Source: Kribbella qitaiheensis
GTDB taxonomy: Bacteria > Actinomycetota > Actinomycetes > Propionibacteriales > Kribbellaceae
Direction: 5' to 3'
Assembly: GCF_014217565.1 (NCBI RefSeq)
Contig: NZ_CP043661.1
Coordinates: forward strand, 310,001-374,000
DNA: 64,000 nt
Shown here piece after piece: positions 43,418 through 53,502 of this stretch. Every line of letters begins with the position of its first letter. The stretch's first letter is position 1. The position numbers and the translations under genes are program-made. The notes beneath the pieces are model-generated. The model made no database searches. It worked only from the letters and a program-made list of their open reading frames with translations, and was not told the origin of the DNA.

Positions 43418-45469
43418 ATGGTCGAATCCGTACCTGTCCCTGCTTTGCCCGAACTCCGAACCGAACGAATCTTCCTGGACGAGGCCCGCGCCGCGCTGGC
43501 CCGCATGCACGCCGACGTGCTGGTGCGAGACATCCCGGTCATCGGCGGTGAGGACAACGACGAACGCTTCACCAACGAGGCCAACGCCCGTGCCCACCAG
43601 AACAGGGTGCTGGCCCTGGTCGACCTGCCGGACGTGCCGCTGTTCTTCGGCCTGCTCGACTACGAGCCCGGCACCATCGAGGGGATCGACCAGATCCACA
43701 TCGGCCGCCGGCACGTGCACGACGGCAGCGGCGTCCCGCTCGTCGTCGACTGGCGGGCCAGGGTGTCGGTGCCGTTCTACCGGGCGACGGCGGGCGACCG
43801 GCAACACGTCGTACTGCGGCGTCGCTACGGCTTCTCCGATGCGGCCGAGCTGACCGGTTTCGAGGACGAGCCGCTGGTCGGAGTCATCGAGTCCGATCAG
43901 GCCGACAAGTTCCTGCGGGCCGAGATCGAGCGGCCGCGGACCGGGCCGATGCGCGACATCGTGGCCACCATCCAGCCGGAGCAGGACGACCTGGTCCGGG
44001 CGCCGTTGCATCCTTCCGTCTGCGTGCAGGGTGCGCCCGGTACCGGTAAGACAGCCGTCGGCCTGCACCGCGTGGCATACCTGCTTTACACCGAGCGCGA
44101 GCGGCTGAGTCGTGGCGGTGTCGTGATCGTCGGGCCGAACAGTTCGTTCCTCTCCTATATCCGCAAGGTGCTGCCCGCGCTAGGCGAGGTCGACGTACGG
44201 CAGATCACGATCGAAGAGCTGATCACCCGGCCCGCGACGGCGTCGGACGAGGCGGAGAACGCGCGGGTCAAGGGTGATGCCCGGATGGCCGACGTACTGC
44301 GGAAGGCCTTGTGGTCGTACGTCGGTAAGCCGGCCGAGGGAATCCTTTACAGCAAGGGATCCAGGCGCTTTCGGGTGCATGACTACCAGCTCGGGGAGAT
44401 CGTCTCCGCGCTGTACCAATCGACCAGATACGCCCCTGGCCGGAATGCTCTCGCGCAGCGGGTCGCGCACGCCGTACTGGTTCAGATGGAGCAGAGCGGC
44501 GATTCGCCGGACGATCGGGTGCAGAATGCCGTCGCCCGGTCGAAGCCCGTGAAGGATCTGCTCGCCGCGGTGTGGCCGCAGGTCGTGCCTGAGCAGGTGC
44601 TGCACCGGTTGTTCTCCGACGCGGAATTCCTGGCGCAGTCGGCCGACGAGCTCACCGAGGACGAACGTACTGCGCTGCTTCGGCCCAAGGCGCGTGGTTC
44701 CTGGAAATCGGCGAAGTGGTCGGTCGCGGACGCGGTGCTGCTCGACGAGCTGGAGGACCTGATCGAGCGTCGGTCCGGCTCACTCGGCCACCTCGTCCTG
44801 GATGAGGCGCAGGACCTGTCGGCGATGCAGTTGCGCGCTCTCGGGCGGCGCTGCCGGACCGGGTCGGCGACCGTCCTCGGCGACGTGGCCCAGGCGACGA
44901 CCCCGTGGGCTGCCGGCTCCTGGGACCGGGTGCTCGGCCACCTCGACAAGGCGGATGCCGTCATCGCCGAGCTCGATCGGGGGTTCCGCGTACCGGACCA
45001 GATCATCGACTTCGCGGCGAAGCTGCTGCCACAGATCGCACCGACGCTCGGCGTACCGCGTGGTGTCCGTACGGTCGCCGACGCGCTCTCGATCGTCCCG
45101 GCCGACGAGCTCTCGTTCGCGGACGCGATCGTCGCCGCCTGCAGGACCGCACTCACCGGCGAAGGCTCGGTCGCACTCATCGCGGCCGACGACCAGGTCG
45201 CCGGGTTGCGTGACGCACTCGCCGCCGCCGGCCTTCAGCCGGCGCTCCTCGGCGCCAGCGAGGACGCGATGGAATCGTCCCGCCTGGTCTGTGCCCCCGC
45301 CTCTCTCGCGAAGGGCCTCGAATTCGACGCGGTCGTCGTTGCCGAACCGGCCCGCATCGTGGCCGCCGAACCCCGCGGCCTCCAGCGCCTGTACGTCGTA
45401 CTCACCCGAGCCGTCAGCCACCTCCGGATCATCCACGCGGAACCGTTGCCCGCGGCCCTGAACCGGTAA
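43418..45469 (+). CDS. HelD-type RNA polymerase recycling ATPase/helicase
   Basis: 683 residues. An N-terminal HelD segment (LPELRTERIFLDEARAALAR onwards) precedes a UvrD-like motor. Walker A is CVQGAPGTGKTAVGLHR near residue 205 and Walker B GHLVLDEAQDLSAMQLRALG near residue 461. Motifs VLGDVAQATTPWA, ELDRGFRVPDQIIDFA and ASLAKGLEFDAVVVAEP (motif V) follow, then the final LQRLYVVLTRAVSHLRI. HelD/HelR proteins pull stalled RNA polymerase off DNA, and some give rifamycin tolerance. No rifamycin-associated element is evident in the 195-bp upstream gap, which contains nothing else I recognise. The HelR subtype is not proven. Confidence 0.85.
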   Translation: MVESVPVPALPELRTERIFLDEARAALARMHADVLVRDIPVIGGEDNDERFTNEANARAHQNRVLALVDLPDVPLFFGLLDYEPGTIEGIDQIHIGRRHVHDGSGVPLVVDWRARVSVPFYRATAGDRQHVVLRRRYGFSDAAELTGFEDEPLVGVIESDQADKFLRAEIERPRTGPMRDIVATIQPEQDDLVRAPLHPSVCVQGAPGTGKTAVGLHRVAYLLYTERERLSRGGVVIVGPNSSFLSYIRKVLPALGEVDVRQITIEELITRPATASDEAENARVKGDARMADVLRKALWSYVGKPAEGILYSKGSRRFRVHDYQLGEIVSALYQSTRYAPGRNALAQRVAHAVLVQMEQSGDSPDDRVQNAVARSKPVKDLLAAVWPQVVPEQVLHRLFSDAEFLAQSADELTEDERTALLRPKARGSWKSAKWSVADAVLLDELEDLIERRSGSLGHLVLDEAQDLSAMQLRALGRRCRTGSATVLGDVAQATTPWAAGSWDRVLGHLDKADAVIAELDRGFRVPDQIIDFAAKLLPQIAPTLGVPRGVRTVADALSIVPADELSFADAIVAACRTALTGEGSVALIAADDQVAGLRDALAAAGLQPALLGASEDAMESSRLVCAPASLAKGLEFDAVVVAEPARIVAAEPRGLQRLYVVLTRAVSHLRIIHAEPLPAALNR

Positions 45470-45511
45470 GCCGCGACGCTCGGTGCGCAAGGTTGACCCC
45501 GGGTAGCGGAC

Positions 45512-45530
45512 TTAGGTAAGGCTTACCTAG
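45512..45530. promoter_or_regulatory. IdeR/DtxR-type iron box
   Basis: TTAGGTAAGGCTTACCTAG is a 19-bp dyad matching the iron-box consensus TTAGGTTAGGCTAACCTAA at 16 of 19 positions. A TTGACC (45493-45498) lies upstream and could be a -35. No iron-uptake gene follows on either strand: helD ends 42 bp before it and icd is convergent. It should control a short plus-strand transcript. Confidence 0.75.
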
Positions 45531-45533
45531 CAT

Positions 45534-45607
45534 ATGGGGCCCGTCCCCGTTGCTCCCACCACGAGTTCCTGATGCACCCGCGGCCCGGCTTCCACTTCCT
45601 GGACTAG
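45534..45607 (+). other. Miniature iron-box transcription unit with two coupled micro-ORFs
   Basis: Four bases after the iron box an ATG opens a 12-codon frame (MGPVPVAPTTSS). Its stop overlaps a second ATG (TGATG) that starts an 11-codon frame, MHPRPGFHFLD, ending at 45607. A strong terminator hairpin follows at 45650-45676. The predicted transcript is about 110-150 nt. It could be an iron-responsive small RNA, a leader-peptide unit, or the scar of a deleted iron gene whose first and last codons remain. No ribosome site is convincing for the first frame. Confidence 0.35.
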
Positions 45608-45649
45608 TGCACCGACGGAGGAGGACGCGAAGCGGGTGTACATACAAGA

Positions 45650-45676
45650 GCGCCCGGTGACGTGGTCACCGGGCGC
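45650..45676. terminator. 12-bp-stem hairpin, bidirectional
   Basis: GCGCCCGGTGAC-GTG-GTCACCGGGCGC is a perfect stem. It lies 16 bp beyond the minus-strand icd stop and downstream of the iron-box unit, so it can end both transcripts. Confidence 0.75.
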
Positions 45677-45691
45677 CTTGAGGGAGTGCTG

Positions 45692-47923
<2,232 letters not shown>

Positions 47924-48085
47924 CTACTCCGTCGATGTCGCTCCTCGGGCCACCCCGTGGAGGCAACCCCACCTTAGTCGGCGGACCGGCCGCGCCCGGC
48001 GGCGAGTGGCGATGGTCACGACAACTCCAGGTAGTGGTGGCCGGGCTCTTCCGCAGCGGGCGGGGAGGAGCTACCTTCGCGATAC

Positions 48086-48101
48086 GTGAGAGCGCTCTCA
48101 C
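48086..48101. promoter_or_regulatory. LacI-family operator upstream of the CBM56 protein
   Basis: GTGAGAGCGCTCTCAC is a perfect 16-bp palindrome of the TGGGAGCGCTCCCA type bound by LacI-family sugar repressors such as CebR. It lies 40 bp upstream of the start codon. No LacI gene is in the window. Confidence 0.7.
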
Positions 48102-48140
48102 CTCCTGCCTTCGTCTTTCCGCCCCCTGGAGGTGGCACCC

Positions 48141-50471
48141 GTGATGCCTAGTCCCGAAACAACCCGCCGACGGTCGCGCCGGCGCGCGACCTTGATCGCG
48201 ATCGTCCTGGCCGTCTGCTCGACCCTCCTGGTGGGCGGCGTAGCGACGGCGGCCGACGACTACACGCAGTCGGCCGCGTCGCTGAACGCGACCCAGGCCC
48301 AGATCTCGTTCACCCCGACCACGTCGGCGCTCTATGTCGACGTGCACTACACCGTCACCGGCCAAGGGCAGCAGAACGTCCGCATGACCCTCAGCAGCGG
48401 CACCTGGCGGACGACAGTGAGCGGGCTGTCCACAGGGACCGTCGTCGACTACTGGTTCACGTACGAGAAGAGCGGCCCGCAGTACGACACGCCACACTTC
48501 TCCTACACCCACGGCGGTAGTACGACTACGGCTGTCGCGACGCCGACCTTCTCGCCGGCGGGTGGCCAGTACTCGTCCGCCCAGACGGTGACGATCTCCA
48601 CCACCACCTCGGGCGCCACCATCCGCTACACGGTCGACGGGTCCACGCCGACGGCGTCCTCGACGCTCTACAGCGGCCCGATCAGTGTTCCGTCGTCGCG
48701 CACGGTCAACGCGATCGGCATCAAGTCCGGCCTGACGAATTCGACCGTGGCGGGTGCGACGTACACGATCGGCAGTACGCCGGCGAGTTGCCCGACGCAG
48801 TCCGACGTACCGAACTTCGGCCCGAACACCCGCATCTTTGACCCGAGCATGTCGTCGGCGACCATCCAAGCGCAGCTCGACGCGGACTTCAACGCGCAGA
48901 AGGACACCCTGACCGCGCAGATGGCCAACCGCCGGGTCGCGCACCTGTTCAAGCCCGGCGCCTACAGCGTGCACGACGACGTCGGCTACTACACCTCGGT
49001 CGCGGGCCTCGGCCAGAACCCGGGTGACGTGGTCATCAACGGCGCGATCACGGTCGACGCTTTCAACGCTTCCGACCAGGGCGTGGCGCTGCAGAACTTC
49101 TGGCGGTCCGCGGAGAACATGGCCGTCAACCCGGTCGGCGGCTCGGATCGCTGGGCCGTCGCGCAGGCCGCGCCGTTCCGCCGGATGGATATCCGCGGCA
49201 ACCTGCAGCTCTACCCGGCCAGCTACGGCTTCGCCAGCGGTGGCTACATCGCCGACACGAAGGTGTCCGGCGAGACCGCGTCCATCTCGCAGCAGCAGTG
49301 GTACACCCGGGACAGCAACCTCGGCAGTTGGGCCGGTGGCGTCTGGAACATGGTCTTCTCCGGTACTACGGGCGCTCCCGCGACCACCTTCCCGAACCCG
49401 CCCGAGACCACCCTGGGCACCACGCCGGTCTCACGCGACGTGCCGTATCTGTACATCGACGGGGCGGGCAAGTACCGCGTCTTCACGCCGTCGCTGCGCA
49501 CCAACGCGTCGGGCGCGAGCTGGGCGAACGGCTCCACCCCTGGTACGTCGATCCCGATGAGCCAGTTCTACGTGGTGAAGGCGGGCGACACCGCGTCGTC
49601 CATCAACTCCGCACTGTCGTCCGGCTGCAACCTGTTCTTCACCCCGGGCGTCTACCACCTCAACCAGACGCTGAACGTGACGAAGGCCAACACCGTCGTG
49701 CTCGGTATCGGCTACCCGACGTTGATCCCGGACAACGGCGTCAACGCGATGCAGGTCGCCGATGTCGACGGCGTACGGCTGAAGGGCCTGCTGTTCGATG
49801 CCGGTACGACGAACTCGGCGGCGCTGCTGACCGTCGGTCCGTCGGGCTCCGCCGCGAGCCACGCGGCGAACCCGACCACCCTGCAGGACGTGTTCTTCCG
49901 CATCGGCGGGTCGATCGCCGGCCACGCCACCACGAGTCTCGTTGTCAACAGCAACAACACGATCATCGACCACATCTGGGCCTGGCGAGCCGACCACGGT
50001 AATGCCGGGACGTGGGGCTGGACGCAGGCGACCGGCGATACCGGATTGCTTGTCAACGGCAACAACGTGCTGGCGAGCGGGCTGTTCGTGGAGCACTACC
50101 AGAAGAGCCAGGTGATCTGGAACGGCCAGGGTGGCAAGACGATCTTCTTCCAGAACGAGATGCCGTACGACGTGCCCAACCAGGCGAGCTGGAACCGGCC
50201 GAGTGGGCGCAACGGCTACCCGGCGTACAAGGTGGGGGACAACGTCACCTCGCACGAGGCGTGGGGGTTGGGCAGTTACAACTTCTTCAACGTCAACCCG
50301 TCCGTCAGTGCCTACAACGCGTTCGAGGTGCCGAACAACGCGAACGTGCGCTTCCACAGTCTGTGCACGGTGTCGCTGAACTACCAGGGCGTGATCACCC
50401 ACGTCATCAACGACACCGGCGCGGTGACGCCGCCGGGGACTGTCCCGGTGAACGTGGTCAGCTACCCGTGA
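48141..50471 (+). CDS. Secreted CBM56 / beta-helix protein, probable beta-glucan-active enzyme
   Basis: About 776 residues. A signal peptide (Arg-rich start, hydrophobic LIAIVLAVCSTLLVGGVA, cleavage near ATAA) leads to a CBM56-like beta-1,3-glucan-binding domain (about 38-120). A chitobiase/hexosaminidase C-terminal-type module follows (about 130-210; FSPAGGQYSSAQTVTI and IRYTVDGSTPTASSTLYSG). The rest (about 225-776) is a right-handed beta-helix of the GH55/pectate-lyase-like kind: LFFTPGVYHLNQTLNV, TVVLGIGYPTLIPDNG and FVEHYQKSQVIWNGQGG. The likely role is extracellular attack on fungal or plant glucan, controlled by the LacI box. I place the start at GTG 48141, 8 bases after GGAGG; ATG 48144 is possible. 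Confidence 0.78.
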   Translation: MMPSPETTRRRSRRRATLIAIVLAVCSTLLVGGVATAADDYTQSAASLNATQAQISFTPTTSALYVDVHYTVTGQGQQNVRMTLSSGTWRTTVSGLSTGTVVDYWFTYEKSGPQYDTPHFSYTHGGSTTTAVATPTFSPAGGQYSSAQTVTISTTTSGATIRYTVDGSTPTASSTLYSGPISVPSSRTVNAIGIKSGLTNSTVAGATYTIGSTPASCPTQSDVPNFGPNTRIFDPSMSSATIQAQLDADFNAQKDTLTAQMANRRVAHLFKPGAYSVHDDVGYYTSVAGLGQNPGDVVINGAITVDAFNASDQGVALQNFWRSAENMAVNPVGGSDRWAVAQAAPFRRMDIRGNLQLYPASYGFASGGYIADTKVSGETASISQQQWYTRDSNLGSWAGGVWNMVFSGTTGAPATTFPNPPETTLGTTPVSRDVPYLYIDGAGKYRVFTPSLRTNASGASWANGSTPGTSIPMSQFYVVKAGDTASSINSALSSGCNLFFTPGVYHLNQTLNVTKANTVVLGIGYPTLIPDNGVNAMQVADVDGVRLKGLLFDAGTTNSAALLTVGPSGSAASHAANPTTLQDVFFRIGGSIAGHATTSLVVNSNNTIIDHIWAWRADHGNAGTWGWTQATGDTGLLVNGNNVLASGLFVEHYQKSQVIWNGQGGKTIFFQNEMPYDVPNQASWNRPSGRNGYPAYKVGDNVTSHEAWGLGSYNFFNVNPSVSAYNAFEVPNNANVRFHSLCTVSLNYQGVITHVINDTGAVTPPGTVPVNVVSYP

Positions 50472-50476
50472 GCTGA

Positions 50477-50508
50477 GGGAGCCCGGTGCCGCACGGCACC
50501 GGGCTCCC
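50477..50508 (+). terminator. 15-bp-stem terminator
   Basis: GGGAGCCCGGTGCCG and its complement are separated by a 2-nt loop, beginning 5 bp after the stop of the CBM56 gene. Confidence 0.8.
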
Positions 50509-50529
50509 GCCCCGCACTAGGCTGGCGTC

Positions 50530-50955
50530 GTGGACGATCAAACGAGCTGGCGCGAGCAGCGGCGGGAAGCCTCGGCCGCCCATGCCGCCGCGCTCGAACG
50601 ACGGAAGGCCGCCGAGACCGAGCAGGCTCGCGGTCTGCTGGCCGACTTCATCGAGAAGCTGCACGCGGCGGGTATCGAGCCCCAGAAGCTTCGGGCGCCG
50701 GTCGTCGGCTCAGGCGCCAGTTACAAGACCGGCATCACCGGGTGGTATCTGCGCCGCAACAAGTCGCTCGGCATCGACACCGACGGCAACTTCTACATCC
50801 TCGGCGTACCGGCCGGCCTGAAGGCCCGCCTGGTCGGCGTACGGATCCTGCCGTCGGATCCGCCGCTCGTCATCGGCCAAGGCGCCCGCGACGGCGAATC
50901 CCTCCCGCTGAAGAGGCTGCTCGAACTCCGCCTGACCGAAAGCGGGCTGGTTTAG
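50530..50955 (+). CDS. Conserved hypothetical protein, 141 residues
   Basis: Not assigned to a named family. The first 40 residues (MDDQTSWREQRREASAAHAA...) form a charged amphipathic helix rich in Ala, Glu and Arg. A compact alpha/beta part follows with GWYLRRNKSLGIDTDGNFYI and LVGVRILPSDPPLVIGQG. There is no signal peptide or membrane segment, so it should be cytoplasmic. GTG start at 50530, 21 bp after the previous terminator. The evenly spread codon use and high third-position GC argue for a real gene. No operon partners; function unknown. Confidence 0.7.
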   Translation: MDDQTSWREQRREASAAHAAALERRKAAETEQARGLLADFIEKLHAAGIEPQKLRAPVVGSGASYKTGITGWYLRRNKSLGIDTDGNFYILGVPAGLKARLVGVRILPSDPPLVIGQGARDGESLPLKRLLELRLTESGLV

Positions 50956-51134
50956 AACGACTGTCGGCTCGGTCGGCGTGGACCGGACCGCCAGGGATGC
51001 GCCGTCCTCGCCTGGCGACCGGCCGGGTCACGCTTGTCCCCGCCTGATCCCACCAATCTCGCCTTGGCCACGCGAGCTCAGGCGGCGGGTTCGGACACGA
51101 TGTCGGGGGCTTGGACAAGGTATTACGTGTCCCA

Positions 51135-51190
51135 AGTCCCCAGTTGGTGTCCGGAGTCCCCAGTTGGTGTCCGGAGTCCCCAGTGGGGCG
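51135..51190. repeat. 20-bp tandem repeat, 2.8 copies
   Basis: The unit AGTCCCCAGTTGGTGTCCGG begins at 51135 and 51155, with a partial third copy at 51175. It lies in the 266-bp gap between the hypothetical gene and ychJ, which shows no gene. Confidence 0.75.
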
Positions 51191-51221
51191 GTGAGAATTC
51201 CCGGCGGCTGTGGGCGCTCTG

Positions 51222-51593
51222 TTAGGCGCCTTTGACGTAGACCCAGAGGTCGTTCTCCCGGGCGAAGTGGCTGATCTCGTGCTGGTCGCCTGGTTGTCCG
51301 TCGGCCAGGTAGTGGGCGCGGAATTCGACGGTGCCTTCGGTGTGGAAGGCGCTGCCGCCGGCCGTGTTGAGGATGTCGAGGGCGGTCCATTCGAAGTTCT
51401 CTTCGAAGGTGAGATGCGGTGGGCGGCTCGCCGCAGCCCAGGTGCGGAGCAGGTAGGCGGCGTCGTGGACGACATAAGCGACGTACCGCGAGCGCATCAG
51501 CTGCTCGGCGGTCGCCGCCGCCTTCCCCCGGTGCAGGCGTCCGCAGCAGTCGTCATAACCAGCGTCGAGTCCACACGGACAAAGTTCGGCCAT
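51222..51593 (-). CDS. YchJ-family protein with SEC-C zinc motif
   Basis: 123 residues from the ATG at 51593. It starts MAELCPCGLDAGYDDCCGRLH, the SEC-C metal-binding pattern CPCG...CC, followed by the YchJ middle domain: AEQLMRSRYVAYVVHDAAYL, and an NTF2-like half ending DLWVYVKG. UPF0225/YchJ proteins are widespread and lack a firm function. An in-frame TTG at 51602 is a less likely start. It is convergent with nothing on the plus strand; ltrA ends 11 bp upstream on the same strand, so the two may be co-transcribed. Confidence 0.88.
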   Translation of the reverse strand: MAELCPCGLDAGYDDCCGRLHRGKAAATAEQLMRSRYVAYVVHDAAYLLRTWAAASRPPHLTFEENFEWTALDILNTAGGSAFHTEGTVEFRAHYLADGQPGDQHEISHFARENDLWVYVKGA

Positions 51594-51603
51594 GCGAGAC
51601 AAC

Positions 51604-52776
51604 CTAGTGCCCGCGGGCGACGGTGGTGGCGATCAGGAGGACCGTGGTGGCCGCGATGGCGGCGATGACCGCCGTGACCCCGATCCAACTGACGGTCAGG
51701 GGGAGCAGGAGGATGACGGCCGCGCAGGTCAGCAGGATGGCGGGTGGGATGACGGGCTCCTCGACGAGCGGTGCGTGGACCGCCCAGAGGAGGATGAGGA
51801 ACACCGCGACCGGGATGGCGACGGCGTACGTGACTTCGAGGTGTCCTGCCTCGACGTGGTGACCGGATTGCTCGACGGCGACCTCGAGGCCGGCGCCGAG
51901 GGCGGCCAGGGCGGCGAAGATGCCGTAGTGGCTGTAGCCCCAGAAGTAGGACCAGTTGCGGTTGGCGCTGAGGCCTTCACCCGCCGGTTCGAGGAAGTAG
52001 AGCCACCAGAGCGCGAACAGCAGGACCAGGGCCGAGATCGCGATGGTGACGAAGGAGCCGCTGATCCCGTTGGCATCCAGCGCGCCTTGGACCCCGGTCG
52101 CCGCGGCCAGCACGCTCTCGCCGAGCAGGATGATCGTGAAGAGGCCGTAGCGCTCGGCGATGTGGTGTGGGTGCCAGTTGGTGGGCATGGTCCGCTCGGC
52201 CCAGCGTGGTACCAGCAGGTCGAGGACGGCCATCACCAGGAACAGCGGGAGCTGGGCCGATGACGGCAGCAGGCCCGTGTCCAGGACGACGAGGCGGAGG
52301 ACCCAGCCCACCTGGACGATGGCGATTCCAGCGGCGTAGCGGAACGCCGTACGCCGACTTGCCGGGTCTTCGATGCCGGCCCGCACCCACTGCGCGACCA
52401 GGGCGATCCGCATGATCACGTAGCCGAACGTGACGGCGCGGAAGTCGGAGTGATCGGCCGCAGCCGGTACGCCGGCGGCCAGCACGAGGACGCCTGCCAT
52501 CTGCAGCATCGTGAGCAGCCGGTAGGGGACGTCGTCGGTGTCGTACGACGAGGCGAACCAGGTGAAGTTCATCCAGGCCCACCAGATCGCGAAGAACACC
52601 TGCAGGAACGGCACGATCGAGGTGAGCCCGTGGGCCTCGGCGATCTGGTGCGCGAGCTGGGCCGTGGCGGCCGCGACGGCGATCACGAAGGTCAGGTCGA
52701 ACAGCAGTTCGAGCTGACTGGAGACGCGGTGCGGTTCGTCGATCGGCCGCGCGCTCATCCGTACCCGGATGGGCAT
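51604..52776 (-). CDS. ltrA: Low temperature requirement A (LtrA) family membrane protein
   Basis: About 390 residues from the ATG at 52776; an in-frame ATG at 52758 (MSARPIDEPHRVSSQ) or a GTG at 52875 are alternatives. It has roughly 10 to 12 membrane helices. The family signature SQLELLFDLTFVIAVA opens the first helix. AIWWAWMNFTWFASSYDTDD and HHIAERYGLFTIILLGESVLA are the two other conserved LtrA stretches. The biochemical role is undefined; in Listeria it was linked to growth at low temperature. There is no clear neighbour function. Confidence 0.85.
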   Translation of the reverse strand: MPIRVRMSARPIDEPHRVSSQLELLFDLTFVIAVAAATAQLAHQIAEAHGLTSIVPFLQVFFAIWWAWMNFTWFASSYDTDDVPYRLLTMLQMAGVLVLAAGVPAAADHSDFRAVTFGYVIMRIALVAQWVRAGIEDPASRRTAFRYAAGIAIVQVGWVLRLVVLDTGLLPSSAQLPLFLVMAVLDLLVPRWAERTMPTNWHPHHIAERYGLFTIILLGESVLAAATGVQGALDANGISGSFVTIAISALVLLFALWWLYFLEPAGEGLSANRNWSYFWGYSHYGIFAALAALGAGLEVAVEQSGHHVEAGHLEVTYAVAIPVAVFLILLWAVHAPLVEEPVIPPAILLTCAAVILLLPLTVSWIGVTAVIAAIAATTVLLIATTVARGH

Positions 52777-52949
52777 CCGGGAGCTTGCTGGGGGCAAGGT
52801 TCCACTCCTGTCGGTCAGCAGCTGAGACAGCACAGCAGTCCCAACTGTGGCAGAAGGGGAAGGAGCCGCTGTCACAGCCGGGCGGGCTCTCCGGTCTTAG
52901 CTGGTGACCGGACAGCAACGAATGCCCCGGCGGACAAGGAAGGTGTGCC

Positions 52950-53460
52950 ATGAGAATCGTGGTAATCGGCGGTACGGGCCTGATCGGATCGAAGCTCGTC
53001 GCGAAGCTCGGCGAGCACGAAGCTGGTCGAGAGCGGCTACTTCCGCGCCAAGCTCGCCCAGGAGAAGCTGATCGAGGACTCGTCGATCCCGTACTCGATC
53101 GTGCGCGCGACCCAGTTCTTCGAGTTCGTCCCGAGTATCGCGGACGCCGCCACCGACGGGAACACGGTCCGGCTGGCGCACGTCTTCTTCCAGCCCATCG
53201 CCGCTCAGGACGTAGCCCAGGCAGTCGGCCGGGTCGCGGTCGGTGCGCCGCTGAAGGGCCAGCTGGAGGTCGGCGGTCCGGAGCGCTTCCGGATGGACGA
53301 GTTCTTCCGCAAGGTAGTTGCCGAGAGCAACGACATGCCCGAGGTCGTCACCGACCCCAAGGCCGTCTACTACGGAATCTCGCCGACCGAGAGCGCACTC
53401 GTCCCCGCCGACGACGCCAGCCAAGGCGAGACCACCTACGCCACCTGGAGCCAGCAGTAG
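52950..53460 (+). pseudogene. NAD(P)-binding SDR/NmrA-like gene with internal deletion
   Basis: It starts normally, MRIVVIGGTGLIGSKLVAKL, the Rossmann GxxGxxG motif, and reaches GEHEA. The next bases belong to a later part of the gene in another frame: KLVESGYFRAKLAQEKLIED (the Tyr-x-x-x-Lys active-site region), then IVRATQFFEFVPSIADAATD, to the stop at 53460. About 80 codons appear to be missing, with a shared ACGAAGCT-like sequence at the junction. The rest is undamaged, so the loss is recent. The expected middle part is from family memory. Confidence 0.7.
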
Positions 53461-53502
53461 TAACTACTCGCCCGGCGGTCGGGTCCAGGCCGGCGATGTC
53501 GG

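Noticed and set aside
41960..44068. 702-codon minus-strand open frame
   Set aside because: It is antisense to the ROK repressor and the start of the HelD-type gene.
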